Assembly: GCA_001604265.1 (NCBI GenBank) | Contig: LVBC01000196.1 | Coordinates: 1 to 9,915, forward strand | Length of the DNA stretch: 9,915 bases | Source: Spirochaetales bacterium Spiro_01 | GTDB lineage: Bacteria > Spirochaetota > Spirochaetia > Sphaerochaetales > Sphaerochaetaceae | Direction of reading: 5' to 3' | Shown: positions 1-7,427 of the stretch, piece by piece | Numbering within the stretch: the stretch's first letter is position 1 | Layout of the letters: each line of letters starts with the position of its first letter | Translations under genes and position numbers: made by a program | The notes under the pieces: model-generated | Database searches by the model: none | What the model saw: only the letters and a program-made list of their open reading frames with translations | Told to the model about the DNA's origin: nothing

Positions 1-1244
1 TCATCGGCTATGGAAGAGGCTCGATTGAGTCGCAGGCCAGGGGTGCAGCAGTCAACGACCTGCTCGATAGTGTTTCTGTAGAAGTAGGACAGGATATAAC
101 AGGAAGATACTACAGGGAGCTGATGAGTCTTGGCTCTGTGGCCGAGGCCGAGCTTGTCCTCGTTGACGAGTTTGCAAGGCAGATGGAGGATCAGAACGCA
201 TATGAGTGCTACGTGCTTGCATCAGCCTCGGAAAAAGCAATCGACAGTGTCAGAGGGCAAGAGTACCGCGATATCCTTGCAAGAGAGAATAGGATAGGAA
301 AACTTCTCGAAATGGCCACAGAAAGCTATCGTGAGAACAACGATGTGGAAGCAGTGATCCACTGCCTCGAGGCTGTCGAGGTCTCTGCCTCCGGTCCTGT
401 CAAGAGAGAGGAGTATCAGAGCAGGGCACTTCTTGATAGGGCCATCGGATACCTTTCCAACATCCGCATGAAGGTCTACGGAGCAAATCCGGAGAAGGGC
501 TCGGTAAAGGTCAAGCTGATCAGGCACAAGGGACTTTTCCATCCGAATATCGTCAATGCCGAGGTAATGGCACAGTTCCCGCTTTCCGGCTATGCGGACA
601 AGACCTTCATCCTCCCATTCAAGACAGGAAGGAAGGGAAACTTCACCTTCCAGAAGTACTACTCTCCAATGGCGAACGAGGGAACAGTTCACTTCTATCT
701 CGACTTCAGTGAGCAGATCGCAGGAGCTCTGAAGTATCTCGATGAAACCTTCTTCGAGGAGTTCTACAGGATAGCTTCATCGATAACAGGAGAGTTCACA
801 TACTCGAAGAGCTCCTTCGTGAAGGATGGGGAGCTTGTCATAAGCCTGATCGAATACGATGCCAGAGGAAACAGGCTGGATACGAGCTATGCACAGGAGG
901 CTGTCGAGGCCTACTTCATCAACGAGGGCATAGCACCGGTCTGTACAAGGGTCGACTATGACAGCGAAGAGGAGGTGCTCTCCCAGGTGAGAGTGAACTT
1001 CCCAGATGCGAAGTACCTGATCTGGGGAAGGGTCGGCCTCTACGATGTCTACAGACCGCCTACCGGAAACAACATCAGGACTGCTGAGGGAAGGGCCTTC
1101 TTCTACCGACTTGGCGATGGCTCCATCATCACAAGCGATGACCATATAAGAAGCGTCACCTGGGTCGATGAGAAGAGTGCGAACGAAGAGCTCTTCAGAA
1201 GCTATGGAGAGGATATAGCCGCAGCCTTCACGAACTATCTCTGA
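1..1244 (+). CDS. LPP20/FlgT-like envelope protein, 5' end missing
   Basis: The reading frame is open from the first complete codon (position 3) to the TGA at 1242-1244, so the gene starts before the window; 413 residues are visible. An ATG at 123 lies inside the frame and is unlikely to be the true start. The first visible residues, GYGRGSIESQARGAAVNDLL followed by a beta-like VSVEV stretch, resemble the LPP20 pattern (glycine-rich turn, helix with regularly spaced alanines, then an alternating hydrophobic strand) found in outer-membrane lipoproteins and FlgT. A charged helical part follows (about residues 55-155), then a beta-rich middle, and a C-terminal part with LIWGRVGLYDVY that recalls the nucleotide-binding-like fold of FlgT/CsgG-type proteins. 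The signal peptide or lipobox would be upstream and cannot be seen. A role in the cell envelope is inferred from the family only. The last 10 bases overlap the convergent nfo gene. Confidence 0.6.
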   Translation, partial: IGYGRGSIESQARGAAVNDLLDSVSVEVGQDITGRYYRELMSLGSVAEAELVLVDEFARQMEDQNAYECYVLASASEKAIDSVRGQEYRDILARENRIGKLLEMATESYRENNDVEAVIHCLEAVEVSASGPVKREEYQSRALLDRAIGYLSNIRMKVYGANPEKGSVKVKLIRHKGLFHPNIVNAEVMAQFPLSGYADKTFILPFKTGRKGNFTFQKYYSPMANEGTVHFYLDFSEQIAGALKYLDETFFEEFYRIASSITGEFTYSKSSFVKDGELVISLIEYDARGNRLDTSYAQEAVEAYFINEGIAPVCTRVDYDSEEEVLSQVRVNFPDAKYLIWGRVGLYDVYRPPTGNNIRTAEGRAFFYRLGDGSIITSDDHIRSVTWVDEKSANEELFRSYGEDIAAAFTNYL

Positions 1245-2068
1245 AGAAGCAGAGCGACCTCTTCAGGCCAGAGTGTCTCATCTGGCGTCTCAAGTACCAT
1301 CGGAATGTTCTCGAACCTCGTCTGACTGCTGATCCAGAGGAAGGTATCCAATCCTATCTGACCCTTTCCCAGACTTTCATGTCTATCAAGATGCCTGCCG
1401 CAGGGTGCTTTTGCATCGTTGAGATGAAGGCCCCTTAGCCTGCCTGGCAGCTTCTCCTCGACCAGATCGAAGAAGGCTTCGGCCTTCCTTGGAGATGAGA
1501 TGTCGTAGCCTGCTTGGAAGGCGTGGCAGGTATCGATGCAGATACCGAGCCTTGAGTCGTTCCCACAGCGCTCTATTATAGTCGCGAGCTCTTCAAGGCT
1601 CGAGCCCATATTGCTTCCCATTCCTGCTGTTATCTCAAGTACAGGCTCGACATCGGGAACTCTCTCCAGCGCCTCCTGCAGGCTCTCTGCAATAAGAGAA
1701 AGACAGCCATCAGGATCGATCTGGTTGACATGGCTGCCCGGGTGGAAGTTCAGGTATCTCAGTCCAAGCTGCGAGACCCTGCGCTCCTCCTCTATGAAGG
1801 CATAAAGGCTCTTCTTCCTTTTCTCATCATCCGGGTTTCCAAGGTTGATGAGATAGCTGTCATGTGGAAGGAGCATGTCGCGTGTATAGCCATTATCCTC
1901 GAGGCTTCTCCTGAAAAGGACAATCTCCTCACTTGATAGTGGCTTCGATACCCACTGCCTCTGGTTTCTTGTGAAGAGGCCGAAGCCGCTTGCGCCTATC
2001 TTGCGTGCGCGTTCTGCAGCAAGCGAGAGAGAACCACTTATCGATACATGGGGGCCTATATAGAACAT
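1235..2068 (-). CDS. nfo: Endonuclease IV (AP endonuclease)
   Basis: This 277-residue protein has the usual length of endonuclease IV, the zinc enzyme that cuts DNA 5' of abasic sites in base excision repair. The metal ligands fall at almost the same numbers as in the E. coli enzyme: H69 (LPHD), H109 (NFHPGSH), E145 (LEITAGMGSNMG), D179 and H182 (GICIDTCHAFQAGYD), H215 (LHLNDAK), D228 and H230 (DRHESLG) and E260 (LETPD). The N-terminus MFYIGPHVSISG matches the family start, which fixes the ATG at 2066-2068. One small departure is LEITAG where LENTAG is usual. The best Shine-Dalgarno (AGGAG) lies 16 bases before the ATG, too far for ordinary initiation, while a strong promoter sits so close that the mRNA may be leaderless. 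The gene is divergent from the peptidase gene and convergent with the LPP20-like gene. Confidence 0.96.
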   Translation of the reverse strand: MFYIGPHVSISGSLSLAAERARKIGASGFGLFTRNQRQWVSKPLSSEEIVLFRRSLEDNGYTRDMLLPHDSYLINLGNPDDEKRKKSLYAFIEEERRVSQLGLRYLNFHPGSHVNQIDPDGCLSLIAESLQEALERVPDVEPVLEITAGMGSNMGSSLEELATIIERCGNDSRLGICIDTCHAFQAGYDISSPRKAEAFFDLVEEKLPGRLRGLHLNDAKAPCGRHLDRHESLGKGQIGLDTFLWISSQTRFENIPMVLETPDETLWPEEVALLLQR

Positions 2069-2074
2069 ATTGGT

Positions 2075-2103
2075 AGAATATTTTCTCCTGCCGTAGTTGT
2101 CAA
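2075..2103 (-). promoter_or_regulatory. Sigma-70-type promoter of nfo
   Basis: On the - strand the -35 box is a perfect TTGACA (2103-2098), followed by a 17-base spacer and the -10 box TATTCT (2080-2075, 4 of 6 matches). A start site 6-8 bases after the -10 box falls at 2067-2069, on the A of the nfo ATG (2068). The -35 box lies inside an inverted repeat. Confidence 0.65.
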
Positions 2104-2110
2104 AGACAAC
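2096..2110. promoter_or_regulatory. Inverted repeat over the nfo -35 box, possible operator
   Basis: GTTGTC (2096-2101), AAA, GACAAC (2105-2110) is a perfect dyad with 6-base arms. It covers the nfo -35 hexamer and lies 22 bases before the peptidase start codon, so a bound protein could control either direction. It could instead form a hairpin in the peptidase leader RNA. No known regulator motif is recognised. Confidence 0.4.
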
Positions 2111-2120
2111 CCTTAGGGTT
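2108..2120. repeat. Second short inverted repeat in the divergent spacer
   Basis: AACCC (2108-2112), TTA, GGGTT (2116-2120) is a perfect 5-base dyad sharing three bases with the preceding inverted repeat. In RNA the two stems could not form fully at the same time. It is short enough to be chance. Confidence 0.3.
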
Positions 2121-2132
2121 ACTTTTCATTTC

Positions 2133-5033
2133 ATGGGTGCATCGGACAATTTTGAAATCATTGATGAAGGCTATCTCGAGGACTATTCAGCTCCTGCGAT
2201 TCTCTACAGGCACAGAAGCGGTATGGAGGTATACCATGTCAAGGCAGATGACAAGGAGCTCTACTTCGCGTACTCCTTCGTCACACTGCCAGAGAGCAGC
2301 AATGGCGTCTTCCATATAATCGAGCATACAGTCCTCTCTGGAAGCGAGAAGTATCCTGTGAAGGACCCCTTCACGGCACTCTCCGCCTCAAGCTGCAATA
2401 CCTACATGAATGCACTCACATATCCGACAAGGACTGTCTATCCTGCGGCCTCACCGGTGAAGAAGGACTTCGACAACATCTTCAGCGTATATACGGATGC
2501 AGTGTTCAGGCCATTATTGAGAAAGGTCTCCTTCTCAAGCGAGGGCGTGAGGCTGACGAAGAAGGGTGGAAAGTACTCCTTCGATGGCGTTGTGTTCAAT
2601 GAGATGAGGGGAGATGAGAGCCAGAGCGAGTCGGTCGTCGCAAGAGAGTGCACTGCCAGACTGTTCGATGAGGGACCCTGCAGGGAGAATTCGGGTGGAA
2701 GACCTGTCGAGATTGCAGGACTCTCATATGAGAAGTATCTCGAGACTGCAAGAAGGTTCTACACTCCCTCCAACTGCAGACTCTTCCTCTATGGAAAGGA
2801 TATAGATATCGAAGAGGTCCTCGAAAGGCTCGAAGGGTATCTCTCGGCAGCAGAGAGCACTGATTTCAGGCCACGTGTGGAAGAGAGCAGAAGGTGGACA
2901 GAACCCAGAAGACTCACGCTTCCATCCGCTGCAGGCGATGGAGAGACGGAGGGGACCTTGATGGTCTCCTGGCTTACCAGGTGCCACTGTGACGACCGAA
3001 GCGACATGACTCTTCTCAATCTGCTTGTCGATATCCTGCTTGGATCTCCCTCCTGCCCACTTCACAAGGCCATCCTCAACTCTGGAATCGGCAAGGATAT
3101 CTCCTCGCAGAGCGGAATCAGTCCGGACTTCTACGAGATTCCTCTTGCCGTTGGCATGACCGGCCTGACAGAGGAGAAGGCAGAAAAGGCGGAGGAGTTC
3201 ATCCTCGACTCTCTAAGGGATATCGTCAGGGATGGCATCAATCCGGATATCATAGTGTCCTCGATCAGAAGATACGAGTTCACGCTCCAGGAGATTCCTG
3301 GAGGTATTCCAAACGGTACGATACTCTTTTCCAAGTGCATCAGAGGCTGGGAGCGGGGTGGAAACCCATCGAATATGCTCCACCCGAAGAGAGAGCTTGC
3401 CGAGCTGAAGAAGCGCCTTGAAGCAAATCCGCGCCTCTTCGAGGAGTGGATCGAGGACAACCTCATCAATAATCCTCACAGGCTTTCACTCTATGTGAAG
3501 CCTGAAAGCGACTATCTCGACAAGGAGACGAAGCTTCTGGATGAATACGCACAGAGCATCGCCTCCTCATACAGTGCAGAGGATGACAGGAACGCAAGGC
3601 GCTTTTTGAAGGAGGAGGACTCAAGGGAGGCGAAGGCCACAATCCCGCAGCTGCACCTTGAGGATATTCCTGCAAGAACAGAGAACATAGAACAGGAGAT
3701 CTCGGATGGTATCCTGGTCCAGAGGCAGCTCACTGGCTCCATCGTCTACATAGATATCGCAATCGACCTTGCCGACCTCTCGGTCGACGAGCTGAGGTAC
3801 ATGACATTGATCTCAAGGGCGATCTCCCTTGTGGGCATAAAGGGCGATGCGGACAAGGATTCGATCCACAGAAGACTGCGCCTCGCAACAGGCGGTCACT
3901 GGCTCTATCTGGAGACCGGAAGAAGCTCGAGTGACAAGGTGCGCTCCATGATGGTCTTCAGGATGAAGTGCCTGGAGGATAGGGTCGAGGAGGCGTACGA
4001 TGTCCTATACACTCTATTTTCTGAGGCTGAGATGGATGATGACGAGGCTGTAAGGATGTCGATCGACGATATTCTTGGAGAGTACTCGGAGAATGTGGAA
4101 TACTCTGGCTCTTCTTATGCTGCCTACGCCTCCTCTGCACCTCTGACACCCTCGCTTACTCTCGGAGAAGAGGTGATGGGCCTTACTGCCTGGAGCTTCT
4201 TCGACACACTCGATAGGGCAGAGGCCAAGAGGAATATGGTCCGTCTCTATTCGCTCCTCTCACAGAGGGGAAGGTACACTATCCACATAACCTGTGAAGA
4301 GAGACAGGGGGATAGGGAGAGAGAGAGGGCCGCTGCATTCCTTTCAAGGCTTGCTCCTTCAGATCCTGTGGTCCCTGCTGAAAGAGGTATCTCTGCAAAG
4401 AAGCTCGATTGCCTCTACGATCTCTCATCCTTCGTCTCCTACAACGCAGTGACAGTTCTCTCCTCCAGCTGGGGTGATGGCTGTCTGGAGGCTGAAGAGC
4501 TTCTGTGCAATGTTATCTCTTCCGGTTCTCTCTGGCAGAGCGTCAGGGGAGAGGGTGGTGCCTACGGCGTCTCGGCAAGGGTCGACACAATGGAGGGCTT
4601 CATAGGCTTCACAAGCTATCGCGACCCATCCATCAAGCGCACATACGAGGCCTTCAGGAGGAGTCTCGAGAACTTCACTCTATCAGAGGAGGAGCTCGAG
4701 AATGCCAAGCTTCAGGTTCTCGGGACCTATCTGAGACCACTTGCGCCAGGCCAGAAGTCTATGATCGGTTTCAGGCGCTACCTCTATGAGGTCTCGGACG
4801 AGGAGCGTGAGAGAAGATTCCAGCGCTTTCTTGCCATGACGCGAGAGGATGTCATGAAGGCAGCTGAAAGGACTCTTGCAAAGTTCGATTCGGGTGTGAA
4901 GGTCACCCTTGGACCCGAGAAGCTGATGAGGGACGAGGGCCTCGATTTCGAAGTGAGGAAGCTTCCTGTCAGAAAGGCCTCCAGCATGGAACTTGGCTAT
5001 GATGGCTTCGATGACGATGGAGATGAGGAGTGA
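2133..5033 (+). CDS. M16C zinc peptidase, PreP/Cym1-type
   Basis: The 966-residue product matches the size of the presequence protease (PreP, M16C) group, two-halved zinc peptidases that close around short unfolded peptides and degrade them. The inverted zinc motif HIIEH is at residues 61-65, followed by KYPVKDPF, and the third ligand is E157 in VVFNEMRG, a spacing close to PreP. In the C-terminal half R805 and Y811 in RGEGGAYG match the arginine-tyrosine pair that binds the substrate backbone. There is no signal peptide, so the enzyme is probably cytosolic and recycles peptides. The C-terminus is acidic (DGFDDDGDEE). I chose the ATG at 2133; a TTG at 2097 in the same frame would add 12 residues but would overlap the inverted repeat and lacks a ribosome site. 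The ATG also has no strong Shine-Dalgarno; AGGG at 2115-2118 is 14 bases away. A 72-base gap separates it from glpK. Confidence 0.9.
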   Translation: MGASDNFEIIDEGYLEDYSAPAILYRHRSGMEVYHVKADDKELYFAYSFVTLPESSNGVFHIIEHTVLSGSEKYPVKDPFTALSASSCNTYMNALTYPTRTVYPAASPVKKDFDNIFSVYTDAVFRPLLRKVSFSSEGVRLTKKGGKYSFDGVVFNEMRGDESQSESVVARECTARLFDEGPCRENSGGRPVEIAGLSYEKYLETARRFYTPSNCRLFLYGKDIDIEEVLERLEGYLSAAESTDFRPRVEESRRWTEPRRLTLPSAAGDGETEGTLMVSWLTRCHCDDRSDMTLLNLLVDILLGSPSCPLHKAILNSGIGKDISSQSGISPDFYEIPLAVGMTGLTEEKAEKAEEFILDSLRDIVRDGINPDIIVSSIRRYEFTLQEIPGGIPNGTILFSKCIRGWERGGNPSNMLHPKRELAELKKRLEANPRLFEEWIEDNLINNPHRLSLYVKPESDYLDKETKLLDEYAQSIASSYSAEDDRNARRFLKEEDSREAKATIPQLHLEDIPARTENIEQEISDGILVQRQLTGSIVYIDIAIDLADLSVDELRYMTLISRAISLVGIKGDADKDSIHRRLRLATGGHWLYLETGRSSSDKVRSMMVFRMKCLEDRVEEAYDVLYTLFSEAEMDDDEAVRMSIDDILGEYSENVEYSGSSYAAYASSAPLTPSLTLGEEVMGLTAWSFFDTLDRAEAKRNMVRLYSLLSQRGRYTIHITCEERQGDRERERAAAFLSRLAPSDPVVPAERGISAKKLDCLYDLSSFVSYNAVTVLSSSWGDGCLEAEELLCNVISSGSLWQSVRGEGGAYGVSARVDTMEGFIGFTSYRDPSIKRTYEAFRRSLENFTLSEEELENAKLQVLGTYLRPLAPGQKSMIGFRRYLYEVSDEERERRFQRFLAMTREDVMKAAERTLAKFDSGVKVTLGPEKLMRDEGLDFEVRKLPVRKASSMELGYDGFDDDGDEE

Positions 5034-5078
5034 TATCGTCCGAGCGCAGAAAATGCCCAATTGCTAGAGAATATGCAT

Positions 5079-5084
5079 TATAAT
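5079..5084 (+). promoter_or_regulatory. -10 box of a probable promoter for glpK and the following operon
   Basis: TATAAT matches the consensus exactly and lies in the 72-base gap before glpK. No good -35 hexamer is found 16-18 bases upstream (the sequence there is close to CCCAAT), so an activator may be needed or the promoter may be modest. A start near 5091 leaves a leader of about 15 bases carrying the glpK ribosome site. Confidence 0.5.
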
Positions 5085-5094
5085 TCCTCTTCAG

Positions 5095-5100
5095 AGAGGA
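5095..5100 (+). promoter_or_regulatory. Ribosome binding site that decides the glpK start
   Basis: AGAGGA lies 5 bases before the ATG at 5106. The in-frame TTG at 5061 lies upstream of the -10 box, so it would not be on the transcript from that promoter. Confidence 0.6.
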
Positions 5101-5105
5101 AGACC

Positions 5106-6599
5106 ATGCCGAAATACATAGGTGCCATAGATCAGGGAACGACCAGTACAAGATTCCTGCTCTTCGATGAGAATGGGGTAGTAGTACAGTACCATCAGCT
5201 GGAGCACAGACAGTACTTTCCGAAGCCAGGCTGGGTCGAGCATGACCCAGATGAAATCTGGACGAATACTGTAAGGACCATAAGGGAGACACTGCAGAAG
5301 GCAGGAATCTCTGCCAGTGAAGTCGCAGCACTTGGAATCACGAATCAGAGAGAGACTGTAATACCCTTCGATCCCGCAACCGGCGAGGTCTATCACAAGG
5401 CCATCGTCTGGCAGGACCTCAGGGGCACCGATATAATCGATGGACTCAGAACGGAGGTCGAGGAGTCGTGGCTCAGAGAGAGAAGCGGGCTTCTGTTCAG
5501 CCCCTACTTCTCTGCCTCCAAGATAAAGTGGATGCTCGACAATGTCCCTGGCCTCAGAGAGAAGGCAGAGAGTGGAAGGTGCATCTTCGGCACGATCGAC
5601 TGCTTTCTCACCTACAAGCTGACTGGGCAGATAGTGACCGATGTCACAAACGCTTCCCGCTACATGCTGATGAATATCGGCACACTGGAGTGGGACGACG
5701 AGCTCTGCAAGCTCTTCGATATTCCAAAGAGGGCACTTCCAAAGATACGTCCATCTATCGGAGAGGTGTATGGAAAGTGCACTCTCTTCGGCTCTGCAAT
5801 CCCTGTTTGCGGAATCCTGGGAGACCAGCAGGCTGCACTCTTCGGTCAGGCCTGCTTCGAGCCAGGGGAGGCAAAGTGCACATACGGAACCGGCTGTTTC
5901 ATGCTCGTGAATACCGGTGAAAGGCTCTGTCTTTCCAGATACGGTCTCATCTCCACAGTCGCATTCCAGGTGAAGGGCGAGAGGCCGATCTATGCGCTCG
6001 AAGGATCGATCGCAGTTGCAGGCTCTCTCGTGCAGTGGGCCCGCGACAACCTGAAGCTCGTGGAGGATGCTCCACAGCTCAGTGAGCTCGCTGCCCAGGT
6101 TCCCGATAGCGGAGGCGTCTACATCGTCCCGGCCTTCGCTGGACTCTTTGCACCATACTGGAGGAGCGATGCACGCGGTGTAATCGCAGGTCTCACAGGC
6201 TATGTCAACAGATCGCACATCTGCAGAGCTGTCCTCGAGGCCACTGCCTTCCAGGCGTACGACATCTTCGAGGCGATGGAGAAGGACAGTGGAATCGCCC
6301 TGAAGGCACTGAAGGTCGATGGCGGACTCACCAATTCGGCTCCGCTCATGGAGTTCCAGGCTGACCTGCTCGGATTGCCTGTGATCAGACCGAAGGTGAT
6401 AGAGACAACGGCACTGGGTGCAGCCTATGCTGCAGGCCTGAGCATTGGCATTTGGCAAAACAGGAAAAATCTGTCAAGATATTGGAAGGAACAGATCCGA
6501 TGGACCCCAGGCATGGAAGAGACTGTGCGTTCTGACAAGATTGCACTCTGGAGAAAGGCTGTGTCTAGAACACTGGGCTGGACCGAGAAAAGGGACTGA
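5106..6599 (+). CDS. glpK: Glycerol kinase
   Basis: This 497-residue FGGY-family kinase makes glycerol 3-phosphate from glycerol and ATP in the cytoplasm, feeding glycolysis and phospholipid synthesis. Visible motifs are DQGTTSTRF (phosphate loop, residues 9-17), GITNQRET with glycerol-binding R82 and E83, SPYFSASK with Y134, FGTIDCFLTYKLTG, TNASRYML, GDQQAALFGQ with the catalytic base D240, and YGTGCFML in the ATP domain. The C-terminal half keeps APYW, LKVDGG and TALGAAYAAG. Length and motif order are normal throughout. The loop before GDQQ (VYGKCTLFG, residues 221-229) lacks the histidine that HPr phosphorylates in many Firmicutes. No glycerol facilitator or glycerol 3-phosphate dehydrogenase gene lies beside it. 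Only 6 bases separate its stop from cdaA, so it probably leads the operon. Confidence 0.96.
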   Translation: MPKYIGAIDQGTTSTRFLLFDENGVVVQYHQLEHRQYFPKPGWVEHDPDEIWTNTVRTIRETLQKAGISASEVAALGITNQRETVIPFDPATGEVYHKAIVWQDLRGTDIIDGLRTEVEESWLRERSGLLFSPYFSASKIKWMLDNVPGLREKAESGRCIFGTIDCFLTYKLTGQIVTDVTNASRYMLMNIGTLEWDDELCKLFDIPKRALPKIRPSIGEVYGKCTLFGSAIPVCGILGDQQAALFGQACFEPGEAKCTYGTGCFMLVNTGERLCLSRYGLISTVAFQVKGERPIYALEGSIAVAGSLVQWARDNLKLVEDAPQLSELAAQVPDSGGVYIVPAFAGLFAPYWRSDARGVIAGLTGYVNRSHICRAVLEATAFQAYDIFEAMEKDSGIALKALKVDGGLTNSAPLMEFQADLLGLPVIRPKVIETTALGAAYAAGLSIGIWQNRKNLSRYWKEQIRWTPGMEETVRSDKIALWRKAVSRTLGWTEKRD

Positions 6600-6605
6600 T
6601 TCAAG

Positions 6606-7427
6606 ATGTGGATTTTAGGTGATCCTGCCATGATTCTGGACTATGTGCGCGATGGCGTGCAGATTCTGATACTGGCATGGGTATTGTACTTCCTCTACGA
6701 GGCCATTGCAGACACAAAGGCCACTCAGGTCGTACCTATTGTAATCTTCTATGCACTTGGCTTTGGAGTTTGCCATATCTTCAACTTCGAGCTGCTGCTG
6801 CTCATATACAGATATGCAACGCTGCCGCTCTTCATGTTCTTCTGTGTCCTCTATCACCCAGAGCTTCGAAGATCGTTCTCCACTCTCCTTACCAGGAGAG
6901 GCCGCTTCTTCCGTATCGGCCAGAATACGACAGCAGACCAGATCGATTCGATTCTCGTTGCCTGCGAATCCCTGGTAGAGAAGAAGCGTGGTGCACTTAT
7001 AATCTTCCCGCGCCATACCGATATCAAGACGGTCATCGAATCCGGTACCAGACTGAACGCAGAGCTCTCATCCGCACTTATCAACACAATATTCGACCAC
7101 GATACTCCGCTTCACGACGGTGCTGTAGTAGTCCAGGGTGGCAGGATCGTTGCCGCCTCCTGCTATCTGCCACTTTCTGAGCAGACCAACATAAGGGCCT
7201 CCTTCGGAACCAGGCACCGTGCGGCCCTCGGTCTTTCCGAGGAGTCCGATGCCGTCATCATCATCGTATCCGAAGAAAGTGGTGCAATCTCTCTGGCCTA
7301 CAACGCCAACATCTACTACGACCTTTCGAAGGAGACCATCAAGAAGGTCCTCCTTTCACTCTTCAACTATCACGACCTGAGACCACAGGATCTGGAAAAG
7401 GAGGAAAAAGATGAAGCAGGCAAATAA
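6606..7427 (+). CDS. cdaA: Diadenylate cyclase, c-di-AMP synthase
   Basis: CdaA (DacA) joins two ATP into the second messenger c-di-AMP at the membrane. The 273-residue protein has the family layout: three hydrophobic segments at about residues 18-34, 41-58 and 61-84, the HPELRR linker, then the DAC domain. Its catalytic motifs are present: HDGA with D171 and GTRHR with RHR at 203-205, the latter in FGTRHRAALGLSE. Two starts are possible. The ATG at 6606 has AAAAGGGA about 10 bases upstream. The ATG at 6630 is preceded by AGGTGATC, a strong match to the 16S rRNA 3' end, and would give a 265-residue protein beginning MILDYVRDGVQ, also family-like. The end overlaps the ybbR-type gene by 17 bases, matching the common cdaA-cdaR pairing. 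Confidence 0.96.
   Translation: MWILGDPAMILDYVRDGVQILILAWVLYFLYEAIADTKATQVVPIVIFYALGFGVCHIFNFELLLLIYRYATLPLFMFFCVLYHPELRRSFSTLLTRRGRFFRIGQNTTADQIDSILVACESLVEKKRGALIIFPRHTDIKTVIESGTRLNAELSSALINTIFDHDTPLHDGAVVVQGGRIVAASCYLPLSEQTNIRASFGTRHRAALGLSEESDAVIIIVSEESGAISLAYNANIYYDLSKETIKKVLLSLFNYHDLRPQDLEKEEKDEAGK
6617..6624 (+). promoter_or_regulatory. Strong internal Shine-Dalgarno pointing to an alternative cdaA start
   Basis: AGGTGATC is complementary to the usual 3' end of 16S rRNA and lies 5 bases before the ATG at 6630. It may mark the main cdaA start, 8 codons after the ATG at 6606. Confidence 0.45.
7398..7404 (+). promoter_or_regulatory. Ribosome binding site of the ybbR-type gene
   Basis: AAGGAGG, a full consensus site, lies 6 bases before the ATG at 7411 and inside the last codons of cdaA. 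This fits translational coupling. Confidence 0.8.

Noticed and set aside
222..692. Antisense open frames opposite the LPP20-like gene (222-692 and 777-1145)
   Set aside because: They overlap a coherent + strand gene and show no domain or convincing ribosome site.
1241..1266. Hairpin at the end of the LPP20-like gene (CTGAAGA and TCTTCAG, 12-base loop)
   Set aside because: The stem is only 7 bp, the loop is large, no T-run follows on either strand, and it lies in nfo coding sequence; a terminator call is not supported.
2074..2079. TAGAAT as a -10 box for the M16C peptidase on the + strand
   Set aside because: It matches 5 of 6 bases but has no recognisable -35 box, and it overlaps the nfo -10 region; the peptidase promoter remains unassigned.
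2097..2132. TTG start that would add 12 residues to the M16C peptidase
   Set aside because: It has no ribosome site, overlaps the inverted repeat and nfo -35 box, and the added residues do not look like the family N-terminus.
5091..6458. Long open frame of 455 codons on the - strand opposite glpK
   Set aside because: It lies wholly opposite a well-conserved gene, shows no recognisable domain, and its composition is what the codon bias of glpK would produce in the opposite frame.
6452..6480. Possible internal promoter near the end of glpK (TTGGCA, 17 bases, CAAGAT)
   Set aside because: The -10 box matches only 3 of 6 positions and the site is inside coding sequence.
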